NCBI GenBank assembly: GCA_015350385.1
Contig: WNKI01000002.1
Coordinates: 7,544,185 to 7,608,184, forward strand
Source of the DNA: Aculops lycopersici
Lineage: Eukaryota; Arthropoda; Arachnida; Trombidiformes; Eriophyidae
DNA: 64,000 nt
Direction of reading: 5' to 3'
Under the pieces are notes generated by a model, which saw nothing but the letters and a program-made list of their open reading frames with translations, made no database searches and was not told where the DNA came from. The position numbers were made by a program, and so were the translations under genes. Shown piece by piece: positions 50,665 through 62,545 of the stretch (its first letter is position 1; each line of letters begins with the position of its first letter).

Positions 50665-53600
50665 ATGCGTTTATCGGTAGCACATCGGAAACGAAGAGGC
50701 TACAGGTGGTGTTGGTGGTTGTGTGATGGGCGTTCGATGTCCATGTTTGAAGTTTTGATTATTGTGTCCATTTGTACAGTGACAACTTTATCTCAAAATG
50801 TTGAAGGATATAACTCAACGAGAATCTCACCGAAGATTCAGATTGGTGAATCTTTTGCCAACAAGAACAAGCAATTAAATCAAACAACAAGTTACCTGGG
50901 TTATAATTTGTCGTCCTCATTTCCAAATGGTGTTGGCCAAGAGTCAAGCTTACCGATGAATGCAACGTCTTCGATTTCGGAAGCCGTCATCTTTGACCAT
51001 GTTAGTAACTTAAACTCAACTAAAACAACAAAGACAGCAACATCATTCCGAAACATCAACAACAACCTCAACTCTAATGCGACCTCGAACCTCACAAATG
51101 ATGAATTGATAACATCCGACTCGCGAAGCTACCACTCGATCAGTCGTGATGAGCAGACACCCGTTGACAGTCAAGAGGGTGGTGGTCTTGTTGCTGACAC
51201 GCCCATGGAGGAGGATACTGTTAATGATGTCGAAAACTACATTGACGAGGCGAGCTCTAATCTGAACGAGAAGAAAGTAGTCAAGGAGATAACAAAGATG
51301 CTGAGCAAGGGTATGAGCGGAGCTACGGATCAAGTTAAACTTGAGACTTTGGAGAATTGGAAACGTCGCTCTAAGGAGCGCAAGGTAATCAAGGACTCGA
51401 GGGCCAAGTTGTTTGAGGACTTGCTAACGGCGGCCATAAGCTCTCATCCGGACAAGATAAAGAAGCGAACCAAGAAACCGAAGAGTGCAAATTCAAGGCT
51501 TCGAACATTGGGATCCCTATCGAGTAATCCAGACCTCGATCCTGAGATGGCGCTTGATGCCGATAACGTTATATCCCATTTACATGGTATTGCCTCAGTA
51601 CTAGGCGATGGTTCCTCATCGTCGTCTGGCGGTGTGACTTCAACACCCGTTAATGGCCAACAAGTGGCATCGGCACTGAACTCACCTGAGAACTTGCCGC
51701 CGACACTGGGTTTGTTTGGCAATGAAAACAACGAAGAAACTTCTGGTGAGTCCAGCGGTGAGACAGAAAAAGAACAGGTTAAAAAGACGAGATCATCGGG
51801 TGACCGATTAATTGTGAAGCAATTCAAGAAGATTAAGCAGCAGATATCACAGCGCCGAAAACAATTGGATCAGATTAAAAAGATATTCAATGTTGAACTA
51901 TCGCTAAACCCAAAGGACGGATCGTTAATGGGCAAGTCGACAGGTAACAAGCAGAAGAGCAACAAGGAGAATGCAGCGGCCTCAGGTGAAGTTGGCGGAA
52001 GCGAAGAGGATCCAGAGGAAGGGGGCTCGTCGCAACAAGCTTCCGTTAGCTCGACAAAGGAGATGTCAAAAAATCGAGGGAAGAATTCAATGAGACAGAC
52101 CAATCAAACTAAAATGAAGGAACTCATGGATTATTTACGTAATAATCCGGAAATTTTGGCCTCGGTCATGTCCGAGTTAACTGTCGGTGCCGAGCCCGGC
52201 GAACGAAATGTAGCTCCAGCCGCTAGCTTGTCACCCTCAAGTCTTAGGGACGATGAGAGTCACATAATTGCACCTGAAGGATCTGAACTATCAGCACCTG
52301 GACGTCGGTCAGTCTATCATAACCGAGAGCATAATCTAAACCAACTACATAGAGAGCAGCACCCAAGGGAATACATAAGAGAGGAGAGAGATAGAGGCAA
52401 TGATATTGAGAGGTTACCTTATGAGTCTCAGAATAGTCATAGTCACAGTCTCCATAGATCATCTTATCCACGGCGCCAATCTGTTAGGGACACCCACTTT
52501 GATATATCAAATCAAATGGAACAATCACCTGACACTGCCTACTCAACTACCTCCATTAGAAGGAGCAAGGATCGAGACGAGCCGCCACCTGTTAAGAGCC
52601 TGAGTTCTCAGCTTAAAGTTAAGTCGGCCGAGTCTCTATTGCTTGAATCACTGAGGGAAAGGCAACTGATGAACTTGGCCCGATTGGACATGGTGCTTGC
52701 AGAGCGACAAATGGCCACCAGCAACAACAGGTCTTATGTTCCATCTCACTCCTCAAACTCATCCACATCGCTGCTAAGTCGCCGTGATTCCCTCGACTAC
52801 CAGAGATCACCAAATTCAAGTCGAGATAGAGAAAATAATCTTAGTGTTAGCAACAGACTCTCTGGTAGATCCAGGCAACAGGAACAGCAGCAACAGAGTG
52901 ATGGAGAGGTTTTGCATCATTTCATGATGGTCAACCAGGATGCCGATTCAACTGGCGGCCAGTCTCCAATCAACTCAGCTGCAACTGATAGTAACCGGGC
53001 AGATCAATTCTCACGCTTTGTCGATCGACTCTCTTCGCCTTCGGGTCAATCAAGCGATCGTAATTCAATGCAAAGTCTTTACAATCAACAGGCGGCCGAC
53101 AACTCTTTATCCTCAATGGCTGGTAGATTTATGGACCAACAGCCGCAACAGCAATCAAATCAACAGGCTCCTTTGGGTAGATTCAAGGATTGGCGCGACG
53201 TTAGCCAAGTCGAGACCAGTCCCTCGATACTGAATGATAAAACTGATTATCATCCACCAAATGTCACTTGGGTACCATATGATCTATCGACTGGCAGCTC
53301 GGTGAACACCATAACAGACGCTCACAAATCTGCATCGACCATCAGCAATCACTATCAGAGACACACTATGCCACCGCCGCCACTATCGCCTCAATCGTCT
53401 TCGCCATCAACTTTAGTCTCAACCATGACTGGTGTCGGAGCGGGATTACAACAGGAGCTACATAATGCGACTAATCAAGATGTTAGCTCGCCGCCATTGA
53501 TGCAGGATAATGGCAGCGACAATCTGGTAAGCTCTAGGATCCGCCAGGAGCTAGGTAACAAGCCAATAATCAGTGGCGCAAATCACCGGCATCCGATGAA

Positions 53601-54309
53601 CGCCGATCGAGGCGACTCGAGCATTACACGTCCAAGTTTATCGGAGTCGGTTAACATGGCAGGTAACATGGACTCAAATCATCAAAATGTCCTCTCGCAA
53701 GGTAATCGGGCTAATTTGGATAATAATGGACTTATCTCTGATAACACCCTTTTCATGACAAGATCCACTGTAACCGGCGCAATTGATTCCTCCTCTACCC
53801 ACGACACCTCAACTCCTAGTACCGTTAAACCTTTACGAGTTAAGGAAAGCGAGAACACGATTTTGAATAGGGACAACGAGTTACCTAGACGATCGGACAG
53901 CAACAAGACCGGTAGCACCAGAATAGACCATGGCGATTCAATTTCCTCGGGCGACGACACAAACCTGTCACTTGAGAATGACTCAATGTTGTCGCCTCTG
54001 AATCAAGAGGATAGTGGTTTTAGCGGCGGAGGTAGTGGTAGTGATGACGATGACGATGGTGACAAAAGTCTCACTGAAGACTCACGTGTGGCCGCGCCAA
54101 CTGTTGATTATTTCAGTGCCTATAAACAAGATCTACCATCGACGGAACGATCTAGACGAAAATCGTCACGAAATGATCAGGTGAACGGTTCTAGTGTGAA
54201 TAGATCAAGCCACAGGCAATCGAATAGAAGGCCGAATGTCAGGCTACAAGAACCGGTTGATATAGTGGAAAGAGGAGACATGGGCGCCATGTGGGCGAAG
54301 GCTAAATGA
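50665..54309 (+). CDS. Large secreted, largely disordered protein, unrecognised
   Basis: A 1214-residue intronless frame. The ATG at 50665 leaves a basic N-terminus followed by a hydrophobic signal segment (about residues 30-44); the Met near residue 25 also precedes this segment directly. Most of the protein is Ser/Asn/Gln/Pro-rich, with scattered N-glycosylation sequons early on. It has short islands that look structured: Lys/Glu helical segments near residues 200-260 and 375-405, a helical stretch near 485-510, and a Leu/Arg-rich amphipathic helix near 650-690. A Ser/Asp acidic run is near 1125-1145, and the C-terminus ends in Met-Trp-Ala-Lys-Ala-Lys. I recognise no family. Composition and continuity argue for a real gene. 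ATTAAA at 54369-54374 follows. Confidence 0.72.
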   Translation: MRLSVAHRKRRGYRWCWWLCDGRSMSMFEVLIIVSICTVTTLSQNVEGYNSTRISPKIQIGESFANKNKQLNQTTSYLGYNLSSSFPNGVGQESSLPMNATSSISEAVIFDHVSNLNSTKTTKTATSFRNINNNLNSNATSNLTNDELITSDSRSYHSISRDEQTPVDSQEGGGLVADTPMEEDTVNDVENYIDEASSNLNEKKVVKEITKMLSKGMSGATDQVKLETLENWKRRSKERKVIKDSRAKLFEDLLTAAISSHPDKIKKRTKKPKSANSRLRTLGSLSSNPDLDPEMALDADNVISHLHGIASVLGDGSSSSSGGVTSTPVNGQQVASALNSPENLPPTLGLFGNENNEETSGESSGETEKEQVKKTRSSGDRLIVKQFKKIKQQISQRRKQLDQIKKIFNVELSLNPKDGSLMGKSTGNKQKSNKENAAASGEVGGSEEDPEEGGSSQQASVSSTKEMSKNRGKNSMRQTNQTKMKELMDYLRNNPEILASVMSELTVGAEPGERNVAPAASLSPSSLRDDESHIIAPEGSELSAPGRRSVYHNREHNLNQLHREQHPREYIREERDRGNDIERLPYESQNSHSHSLHRSSYPRRQSVRDTHFDISNQMEQSPDTAYSTTSIRRSKDRDEPPPVKSLSSQLKVKSAESLLLESLRERQLMNLARLDMVLAERQMATSNNRSYVPSHSSNSSTSLLSRRDSLDYQRSPNSSRDRENNLSVSNRLSGRSRQQEQQQQSDGEVLHHFMMVNQDADSTGGQSPINSAATDSNRADQFSRFVDRLSSPSGQSSDRNSMQSLYNQQAADNSLSSMAGRFMDQQPQQQSNQQAPLGRFKDWRDVSQVETSPSILNDKTDYHPPNVTWVPYDLSTGSSVNTITDAHKSASTISNHYQRHTMPPPPLSPQSSSPSTLVSTMTGVGAGLQQELHNATNQDVSSPPLMQDNGSDNLVSSRIRQELGNKPIISGANHRHPMNADRGDSSITRPSLSESVNMAGNMDSNHQNVLSQGNRANLDNNGLISDNTLFMTRSTVTGAIDSSSTHDTSTPSTVKPLRVKESENTILNRDNELPRRSDSNKTGSTRIDHGDSISSGDDTNLSLENDSMLSPLNQEDSGFSGGGSGSDDDDDGDKSLTEDSRVAAPTVDYFSAYKQDLPSTERSRRKSSRNDQVNGSSVNRSSHRQSNRRPNVRLQEPVDIVERGDMGAMWAKAK

Positions 54310-54667
54310 AAGTGTGTTTCCTTATGGAAGTGCTAATTTTGTAATTATTTCTTCTATTTCAATCATATATTAAAGCACAAGGAGATATAAGTGATTTTTA
54401 ATCTTGATTGGCTCCTTTAAAATAGATTTGATTGATTGTTAGTCCATCAATTCCAAGATTGCAAATCTTGATGCACCATCCTTGTTTCCTCGTATTTACC
54501 GAGTGTATTAACAAGTGCCCCTCTGTTTAATCTGCTCGCCAAGGCACTCTTCTTGAAGTTTTTCAAATCACAAACAATGATTACATTTGCAATCACTAAA
54601 ATACTTTTTTGATAAGTTACACATAACGTTGAGTTGACTCTTTTCTCTTATCTGTAATAACTAAGAC
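54310..54667. other. Convergent 3' interval between the large secreted protein and the desaturase
   Basis: 358 bp with ATTAAA at 54369-54374 (plus strand) as poly-A signal of the left gene. No AATAAA for the desaturase is obvious on the minus strand. Nothing else seen. Confidence 0.45.
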
Positions 54668-55700
54668 TTAAACTAACTTCTCTTTTCTGTAACTATGATG
54701 CCGTCTCACCCTAGCAAATGGGCCTACATTTGGATCCGTGATGTACTTGTAGAGCACATATGTCCAAGAGGTGTGATAATTTAGGTTCTTGTAGAACTCT
54801 GGCGCGATCTCTTGGAGCAAATGTAATCGGCTGCCTGGAATTGATGGAAAATCGTGATGTTCCACATGATAACCGACATTGAAGGTTAGATAATTGAGCG
54901 GTCCGTAGTATGAGCAAGTTTCTGGAACTAGAAAGTTTCCATAATCGTCGACAGTCCTACACATTTCTTCTTCTTGCTTTCCATTGGCTCCACCACGGCT
55001 ACTGTTGTTATTGGCATCCCCGTTTACCAACTTATCCGAGTGGCCATTGATCTTGGCCGTATGGTTTTCCATGCCATTTATCTGCTCATTGTTATCCCCA
55101 ACTTTGGCTGTCTTGTTGTCAAACATGAGCGTATGCTCGGAGATAAAGTGACCAGCCACCGGGTGCAAGCCCATGGCCAAAATAGAACCACCAATCATGT
55201 ATGCCAGGATATGCCAACCGAGAGTCTTGATAACTATAAGATCAAAGACAAGCTGGACAATAATATTCACCAACTCCATCTGCTCGACGGGTTTTGGGTG
55301 CACGAAGAGCGGACGCATGGTATAAAAGAATGGCTGCAATATGCACCAAATGAGCTTTCGCGCTGAATTCGTGAAGAGCAATACCTCGGCGTAAGTTGGC
55401 ACATCAGTATCTAATATCTCGTCGCCTTGATACCTGTGATGCTCTAGATGATACTTCTTAAAGCTGATTGACATTGGAATACCAAGGGGCAAATTGGCCA
55501 AGATTGAAAAGATCTTGTTTGCCATTGGATGCGCCGCGCCGAAGCCCATTCCGTGCGAAATCTCGTGTATCGCCAACATGATGGCATGATTTGCAACACC
55601 ACCAACACAATAAGCTAGTGGAAATAGAATCCAAAATTGTTTTACATTCCTAAGGAAATAAAATGAAACTAGCTGGGCTAGAACAAGAGCGATGACTTGC
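54668..55700 (-). CDS. DEGS1: Sphingolipid Delta4-desaturase, exon 2 (catalytic part)
   Basis: Exon 2 supplies residues 45-388 of a 388-residue protein. This ER membrane enzyme converts dihydroceramide to ceramide; the fly gene is infertile crescent. All three His boxes are present: His-Glu-Ile-Ser-His at 90-94, His-Leu-Glu-His-His at 129-133 and His-Val-Glu-His-His at 323-327. Several membrane helices surround them. The exon begins after a CAACAACAG acceptor and completes a split Trp codon. Unusually, about 60 residues rich in Asn, Gly, Lys and Glu (about 238-305) are inserted before the third His box, where the human enzyme has only about six. It should be a cytosolic loop. If unspliced, the frame would extend upstream by 22 unrelated residues. 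Confidence 0.92.
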
Positions 55701-55816
55701 CTGTTGTTGAATGATAATAATGGGATTAGAAATAATGGGAAATTAGAGCGAGGTTCACGTGACAATTAGATGCGAGGTAGTTGTTATTGAAGATCCTCAA
55801 CTCTCGAACAACTTAC

Positions 55817-55950
55817 CATTTAAATGCATGATCAACGCCCATCAATTGTTTAACTTGAGGATATTTCTGGAGTATAAGCTTTCTTCTAGTGGCGTGAGGT
55901 TCGTCTGAGTAGCTGTAGGTGAACTCATTTCGCGACACTGTGGCGCCCAT
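55817..55950 (-). CDS. DEGS1: Sphingolipid Delta4-desaturase, exon 1
   Basis: The ATG at 55950 starts Met-Gly-Ala-Thr-Val-Ser-Arg-Asn-Glu-Phe, the expected N-terminus of the family, including a Gly2 that could be myristoylated as in human DEGS1. It continues with Tyr-Ser-Asp-Glu-Pro-His-Ala-x-Arg-Arg and Lys-Tyr-Pro-Gln-Val-Lys. It ends with AAATG|GTAAGT; the TG joins the G of exon 2 to make Trp45. The intron is 116 bp (55701-55816) and contains a CACGTG at 55756-55761. Confidence 0.9.
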
Positions 55951-58389
55951 CTTGGTGATTATGTAATTATGCTTCGGTTATTTCGCAAAGGATTGCTATT
56001 GTAATATAATTTATGATGATCTTGTAGATGATTGATTGGGTCCTTGGAATGTCAATGGATTATTATGTATTGCTGATGATGACGCAATCTCATCGCCTGA
56101 GATTATTGATGGTGATGGTGATCATAAAATAATGATGTCAGATTATTCACAGGTAGTCAAGGCTCTTCGCGTTATTGTTGTGCAATTGTTGTTGCGAATG
56201 CCGTTATCGTTGGAGCATATATCTTGCCTCTAACATCTACTTTATTATCACTATTAATGAACTACTTCTACTAGATGACCCCCAACTGATTTTCAATTAT
56301 GACCAAGATCATTGGTGATTATTCCTCTTTCTATCACTCTATCCCCTTTGTAATCATCATCTAATATTATTACTCACCAAGTTGCCGCAAATATCCGCAT
56401 AAAATGCAAACTCTTTGGTGGCAGCGGTAGCAGCAGCAGCATTTGTAGCAGCAGAGCCAATAGAAGCAAGTAATAATCTCAGCCGCTCACTAGGTATGAG
56501 CGAGTTGGGGAGGGGGAGTAGAAAAACTGAAGCATGTAAAGTCAACCGATTTAGTAAAGCATCGGGGGAAGGCAACAACTCGAAAACTTGTCATCTCGAT
56601 CCCTGCCGACTGACTAGCTACAAAATTGTTGTGGCACCAACTATAAAAAGAGCAAAAGTGATATAATGGTTGAACACAAAGTCAACTACGATGATGATGG
56701 TTCGTGGAGGTTGTTGTGGTGACTCTCTCATGGTTGTGGTTACGTTTCGATGGTGCAGGATCAATATGCTCTCTTCAACTCATTTGCAAGTTTTATTGGA
56801 GTCGTCGCCAAAATGATCCTATCAGTTTACACCAACGACATGCATCTCGTGGTAGTGGGCTGACAAAAAGAGATACACTCTGCACGTAACTAGATTTAAT
56901 TGCATCCCTTATCGAGTCGAGCTCTCGGCAGCAGGAGCTTGGTTGCTCTTTGCGACGATGCCTATCGTTATCATTATTATGCTCTAACCGAATCCCGAAA
57001 ACTTGGCGCGAGTTACCTTTCCCCATGACATCGACACCCGCGAAAGCTCATTGTTGGTGACCAGAAAAGCCACGAGCTTACAGCTTGCAAGTTGCAAGTC
57101 GAACTTGAGGTTGCGAGGTTGCCGCTCGAGTGCTGGCTCTGGTATACCTGCAAGTTGCAGGCTAAAACTTGCCGCTCACGAAACAGACGCCGCCGTCACT
57201 GTACTCGTTGCACTTGTCTCGACTGAGATCGCGTGGCCGCCGCTTGTGCGTCATCGTTTAATTTGTATCAACTCTTTAACTCGCCAGATAGCGCCACTAA
57301 CACGCGCGCTCGGAAGACCACTCCATCTAGTAGCAGGTGGTCGAGGTACCTAGCGCGTCGAGCTACGCGACTAGCATGCCGCTGCGCAGAGCCAAGCTAG
57401 CTCAGCGTTGTGCATTGTTGTTAAGAGTGTTGAGCAATGTACGTTGAATGCAGTGTACCAGAGAGTGCCTAGCGGCGCCGCCGCCGCTGCTCCTGCTGCT
57501 GCTTCTTCCTGGCGCACACACAAACGAGCGCTCATTGGGTTAGCACGCGAAACCTTCATGGTCAATCGCTCTCACATTCTAGGCCCGCGCTCGAAGCAGC
57601 GCCCAAAAGTCGCTAGGTCCCTCAGCGCTAGACACCCGTCATCGCCGCTTGTCTTGCATTGGCTGCCTCGTTTTCCTTAGGATTGGCTCGGTGGCAAGAG
57701 CAACCACTACAACCACTGCCATCACTTACAATACACCGCCGTCACACCAACTCGGTCAGCAACACTGCTGCCTGCGCCCATTAAGCTGGCCAACTTTCCG
57801 CTGATACCGTTTCACAGAGACGAGACTCTGTCTTCAAATAACCCAACATCGAAGCTCAACCCGCTTAACGTGCCGACGAATCGAATCAAAAAGAAGCATA
57901 GAAACAAGCTAGTGGGCGACAGGAAGCCGAAACTTTGAGTTCAATAGGCCAACTTTATCCCTATCGCATTGTAGCATGGTGGCTAAAACTAACGTAACCA
58001 CAACTTAAGTGGCCACTCAGATTCCAGTCGGCGAGTAAGTTGTTATTAAAATTATAACCATAATTATTAATATCATAAATTCTAGTATCATTAAATACCA
58101 TTATCATCTTTCATCATCGTTGTTGTGAGTTATTTTCCCTTATTAATAATAATAATCATATTTCAAATCGAAAATAACATTATCAAGAAGATTTCTATTG
58201 TTATTGTTTCCTGTTTACATAATCTATTTGCATGGAACTCAACCAACCCTAAAATTCCAAATGTTTAACTATTAATAATCAACTAGATTACATCGGATCT
58301 GACACATCGAAAATTGAATTCAAATTTAATTACCCTGAGCATCGATTCAAGGTTTGAAGGAGGAAAATTGAAAAAGGAGATACTCAACA
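55951..58389. other. Non-coding interval between the desaturase and MFSD6
   Basis: About 2.4 kb, a divergent promoter region. The sequence at about 57000-57680 is GC- and CpG-rich and could be a promoter; the last 350 bp before the MFSD6 start are AT-rich. A GCC repeat is near 57475-57490. The frames here have Ala/Ser/Arg-rich composition and no family likeness. Confidence 0.45.
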
Positions 58390-61197
58390 ATGTCGTACAA
58401 TTATGATATCAATCCCTGGGACGATCCGCCAGCAAGTGGCACCGGCCAACAGCAACAGCCACAGCAGTCGCAGTCAGCCGTAACTGGCGGCTACGCTGGC
58501 TACGATCCAAGCGTCATGAGCTCATCCAACTACCAATCGTCTCAATACCAAGCTGATCCATACCAATACCAGTACTCGTACCAAGACACCCAGATTACCT
58601 CACAGCCCGTCATAGGTGAGGATGGGCAGCAGCAGCAACAAGACCAGCAGCAGCAACAAGAGCCGCCACCGGGTCGGGAATCTTGGATGCGTCGCTTCAT
58701 GCGCTCCCATATCCCATTGTGTGGATCAATTATGGACACCTGCTCGAGTATTAATCTACCTCTCATTGATAAGCTCGTCCAACACATCAATAGAGACTTG
58801 CTTGTCTCAAAGATGTTCTATTTCTTCTTCTACTCGGCATTTGGCTCCCTCTTCCCGCTAATGGGCGTTTATTTCAAGCAACTTGGCATGAATCCCGCAC
58901 AGGTGGGCATTTTAACGGGAGTTAGACCATTCATTGAGATATTTAGTGCACCTTTTTGGCATAGTCTAGCGGATAGGTTTCAAAAAAGTAAGGCATTGTT
59001 GTTGTTCTCATTATTAAGCTGGATTGTTTTCACCTACTCGCTGGCCCACATTCGTCCGCCCGCTTCGGCTTGTATTGCCTTCAATGACACCGACTATGTT
59101 CTCTACACTCCATACAGTGCAAACGATTTGAGCAACTACGAAGTAAACAGTCAGCTGGAGTCATCCTCAAATAGCGAATCATCTGCAGGTGAATCAGCAT
59201 CATCATCAAGCACAGGAAATGAGATGTTTTTAAACAAGATCCCCTCGACTGAGCGCGAAAGTAAGGAAGGTATATTGGCGAGCGAGGAGAATCAAAATGA
59301 TCAGCGCCGACGAAGGCGGAAGCGTCAGGTGGTTTTAGAGAGTAGATTTGCCTACTCTACCAAGAGACCTAAGAACAATAACAACGACAACGACGATACA
59401 TTAGCCACAGACGAGGGTTACGAGTCGTCCTGGTTGGACGCCCGCCGTATGGAAGTTGATTTTGATCAGTTGGTGAACTCGCTTCCATCGTCACAATCGC
59501 AAACTAAAGCTTATCGACAGCGCAACCTGCTCAGTCAACCAAGTGGGTCGGCTAGTATGAGTGGCGCTAGTGTTGCAGGTGATGCGGTTGGCGACAGTGA
59601 ACTTGAGCCCTTTGCTAGGGGAAAGGGAAATGGAAAGTGGAGCCAACGACATCCCGGTGGCATCATCAAGAGAAACTCAAGAGACTCGGACTACTCGTCG
59701 GGCGAGAGCGACGAGCCGGAACCGGAGGAGGAGTCTGGCGGTCGACACTCTAATAGGAAAGCCAAGGAGGACTACGAGGATGGCGAGTCAAAGGTCAAAG
59801 GGGAAAGGGACAACTATGAAGGTGGTTCCGAGTCTGAGCCGGAGAATGATGTTGCCAGCAATAGTGGCGTGGAGCAGGCGGAAACCGAGGGCACAGGTAA
59901 GAGTGGTGAAGGCAACAATGACAACAATGACAGCAATGACAACGACAACAACAACAACAATCGCCAAACTGATGCCGGCGAGGATAATGGCAACTCGGGT
60001 GGTTCCCACGGCGATGCCAAGGCAGCGGCGCTGGGCGATGGCAGTTCAATGGCGTCGCAGGCAGGTAATGTCGGTGGTGGCAGTGGCAATGGTATGGCCA
60101 CAACATTGATTGACGGCCGACAACAGGCACAAGCAACAGTTAACAAAACTAAGCGGGTTTATAAGCAAAGGCATAAGACACCGCCAACACATATCGTTGG
60201 AATGTCACCAATAACCGTTGAGTATGCGGTCAATTACAATAAGGAGAGGCATAGTCAATTTGTGACGCCAATGTTCAGCACAATTGTCTACAAGTTGGAT
60301 GATGTAAAGGAAGTCTTCTTCCTCCTGTTGCTATTGATCTCGCTGGGCGAGTTTTTTAGCGCTCCAGCGCTGACTCTAGCCGATAAAGCAACCTTGGGCT
60401 ACCTGGGCGACAACACGGACGCCTACGGTAGACAGAGGATGTTTGGATCATTGAGTTGGGCCATCACCTTGCTACTGGTTGGTATGGCCTTGGATAGTGC
60501 CACCTCCATTGCCGACCATCCGTGTGGTCCGCATCAACGCGAACGCAGCTACACGGTTTGCTTTGTCATCTTTGCCCTCCTAATGGCTTGCGCCCTATTA
60601 ACGGCCACCCAATTTAGATTCAGCTACCCGAAGGTTGCGGATGCGGATACTGGCAAGACGCTGGTCACCAGTCAGTTGGACAACAATAATGCAGTTGTCA
60701 CCACGACAACTAGCGCCAATGCCAATGCTGATATGGTGAATATGGGGGCCACTTTTGGCGATACGGATGTGGACCAACTCTATGCTAGCACTCAACCGCG
60801 GAGTATCTTCAACACGGCACCACCTGTTAATGCGCCTCCAACCAGCGGCGACCAGGCGTCCGGCGCCCAATCGGGCGCCCAGCAAACGGGCAAGGAAAAG
60901 TTCGAGTTCCTCGACAAGTGGAAGAGTGCAGTTTTCGCCCAGAGGACCGGCGAAATACCAGGCTGGGTGGGCGTGTTTAGGCAATTTATACGAAATCCCC
61001 TGCACTTGATGTATCTATTTATAACTTGGTTCTTAGGTTGTGGCGTTGGTCTTGTATTTACCTTCCTCTTTTGGCACCTCCAGGAGGTAGGTGGTACACC
61101 AACATTATTTGGTATTTGCTCGGTTATTAATCACATATCGGAAATCTTGGCTTATTTTTTCAGTTTTAGTGTAATCAAACGGTTCGGACACACACGG
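58390..61197 (+). CDS. MFSD6: MFSD6-like major facilitator superfamily protein, exon 1
   Basis: Encodes residues 1-936 of a 1080-residue multi-pass protein. After a Gln-rich N-terminus, residues 137-225 contain the first MFS helices with the MFSD6 hallmark Ala-Phe-Gly-Ser-Leu-Phe-Pro and Gly-Ile-Leu-Thr-Gly-x-Arg-Pro. A very long disordered loop (about 225-630) then separates these from the later helices. It is Ser/Gly/Asn/Glu-rich with an Arg/Lys cluster at about 306-314. The other helices resume with Leu-Gly-Glu-Phe-Phe-Ser-Ala-Pro-Ala. Vertebrate MFSD6 is about 790 residues, so this loop accounts for most of the extra length. MFSD6 is a plasma-membrane protein of unsettled transport role. 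The exon ends CGG|GTAAGTATG in phase 0. Confidence 0.88.
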
Positions 61198-61537
61198 GTA
61201 AGTATGGTGTTGGATTTGGTCTTAGAAAACGAAAGCAGATAGAGAGATAAACAAATACAAAAGAGATGAGGAGACATTGGACACATAGAGACGAAATTTT
61301 TGATTTGATTCAACAAATTGGAGGTATATTGTGGTCTAAAAGTTTACAAACCAATTGGTTTTCGTCGCTCGTCCAATCTATTCTCGTCGAGGTGATAGTG
61401 ATAGTCGCTATTTTAAAAAGATCACTGTTTTACTTTGTAGCTGCTGTCGTTCTCAAATTTACGAGACTTGATCACTCGGCGCTAATCTTGGAACTACAAA
61501 CACTAACCAAACAAATTACCTTTCTCCCGGTCAACAG

Positions 61538-61972
61538 GTTCTCAGCGTTGGACTAGGTTGCAACGTAATCAGGTTCCTCTATGTCGCCTTCCTAACCAAC
61601 CCATACTATGCACTACCCTTTGAGTTTGTTCAAGGCATCACTCATGCGGCTTGTTTTGCAGCTTGCTGCTCATACATGAGTCATGTCTCACAACCGGAAC
61701 TCCGAACTTCGACACAGGGTGTTATGCAAGGTTTGCACCATGGAATTGGTCGAGCTTGCGGAACGCTGCTTGGTGGTTACATGATCAACTTAATCGGATC
61801 CCGAGCCTCGTTTTGCATCTACGGTCTTCTGTCTGGTTGTGTTCTGGCTGGCTTCTTGCAAATCCGTAAACGAGCCTCCAAACTTGAGGAGGCCGAGTTC
61901 AAGGTGGACAATAGCGAGGCACTAGGTGGTTACGGCGCGCCGCAGGGTGTTCCAAGTGCCATGAAGCTGTGA
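61538..61972 (+). CDS. MFSD6: MFSD6-like protein, exon 2 (C-terminal helices)
   Basis: Starts after a GGTCAACAG acceptor in phase 0 and continues the frame with Val-Leu-Ser-Val-Gly-Leu-Gly-Cys-Asn, adding 144 residues. It contains the family block Arg-Phe-Leu-Tyr, Gln-Gly-Ile-Thr-His-Ala-Ala, Glu-Leu-Arg-Thr-Ser-x-Gln-Gly and Gln-Gly-Leu-His-x-Gly-Ile-Gly-Arg, so the join is strongly supported. The intron is 340 bp. The tail is polar and short. AATAAA lies at 62269-62274. Confidence 0.9.
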   Translation, partial: VLSVGLGCNVIRFLYVAFLTNPYYALPFEFVQGITHAACFAACCSYMSHVSQPELRTSTQGVMQGLHHGIGRACGTLLGGYMINLIGSRASFCIYGLLSGCVLAGFLQIRKRASKLEEAEFKVDNSEALGGYGAPQGVPSAMKL

Positions 61973-62545
61973 GGAACGACGTCCTAATTGAACGAACCGA
62001 AGACGAGAATGATCATGACGACGCTTATTTTCATTAACTTCTGATCTGACTTGGAAGAACTATGTAAAGAATGAGATGGAAATTGATTTGTAAAATAGTT
62101 TTTGATGATGATGAAATACGCAACATGTGTACCATGTGTAGCTATGCGCTTGTTGTGTAAGGTTGTATCTTGATATTTTGATATTATATATATAGTGGTA
62201 AAAGTTCTATGTATATATTTGTTTGTATAGTACGACTACACAAGAGTCAAATAGTTAATAATATTGTCAATAAATTTCAATACTCCTATCAATAAGAGTA
62301 TAGTCCTGAATTGGAAAGAGCTACGATGTAAATCCATCTTGGTGTCTGTTGGTATATCTTTATGTGTTAATGTTGGTGTTGAGTGTGTAAATTTTTAATT
62401 TCGTCGGGGGGCTGCTTCTTTAGTTGTACTGTTCTAGTTGTCGTCACTGAAATGATTTCTAAGTCTCATAGTTTGTTTGTTTGTTGCTTAGTTATCAATT
62501 GTCGTTAGTATTGCTACTTCTAAAGCAACAGCCACTCAGCTTATG
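61973..62545. other. Intergenic interval after MFSD6
   Basis: Holds the MFSD6 3' UTR with AATAAA at 62269-62274 (about 300 nt past the stop). The SPSB gene converges from the right. No other gene is seen. Confidence 0.5.

Noticed and set aside
61266..61556. 96-codon frame between the MFSD6 exons
   Set aside because: It lies within the MFSD6 intron, overlaps the acceptor, and has no homology to the family.
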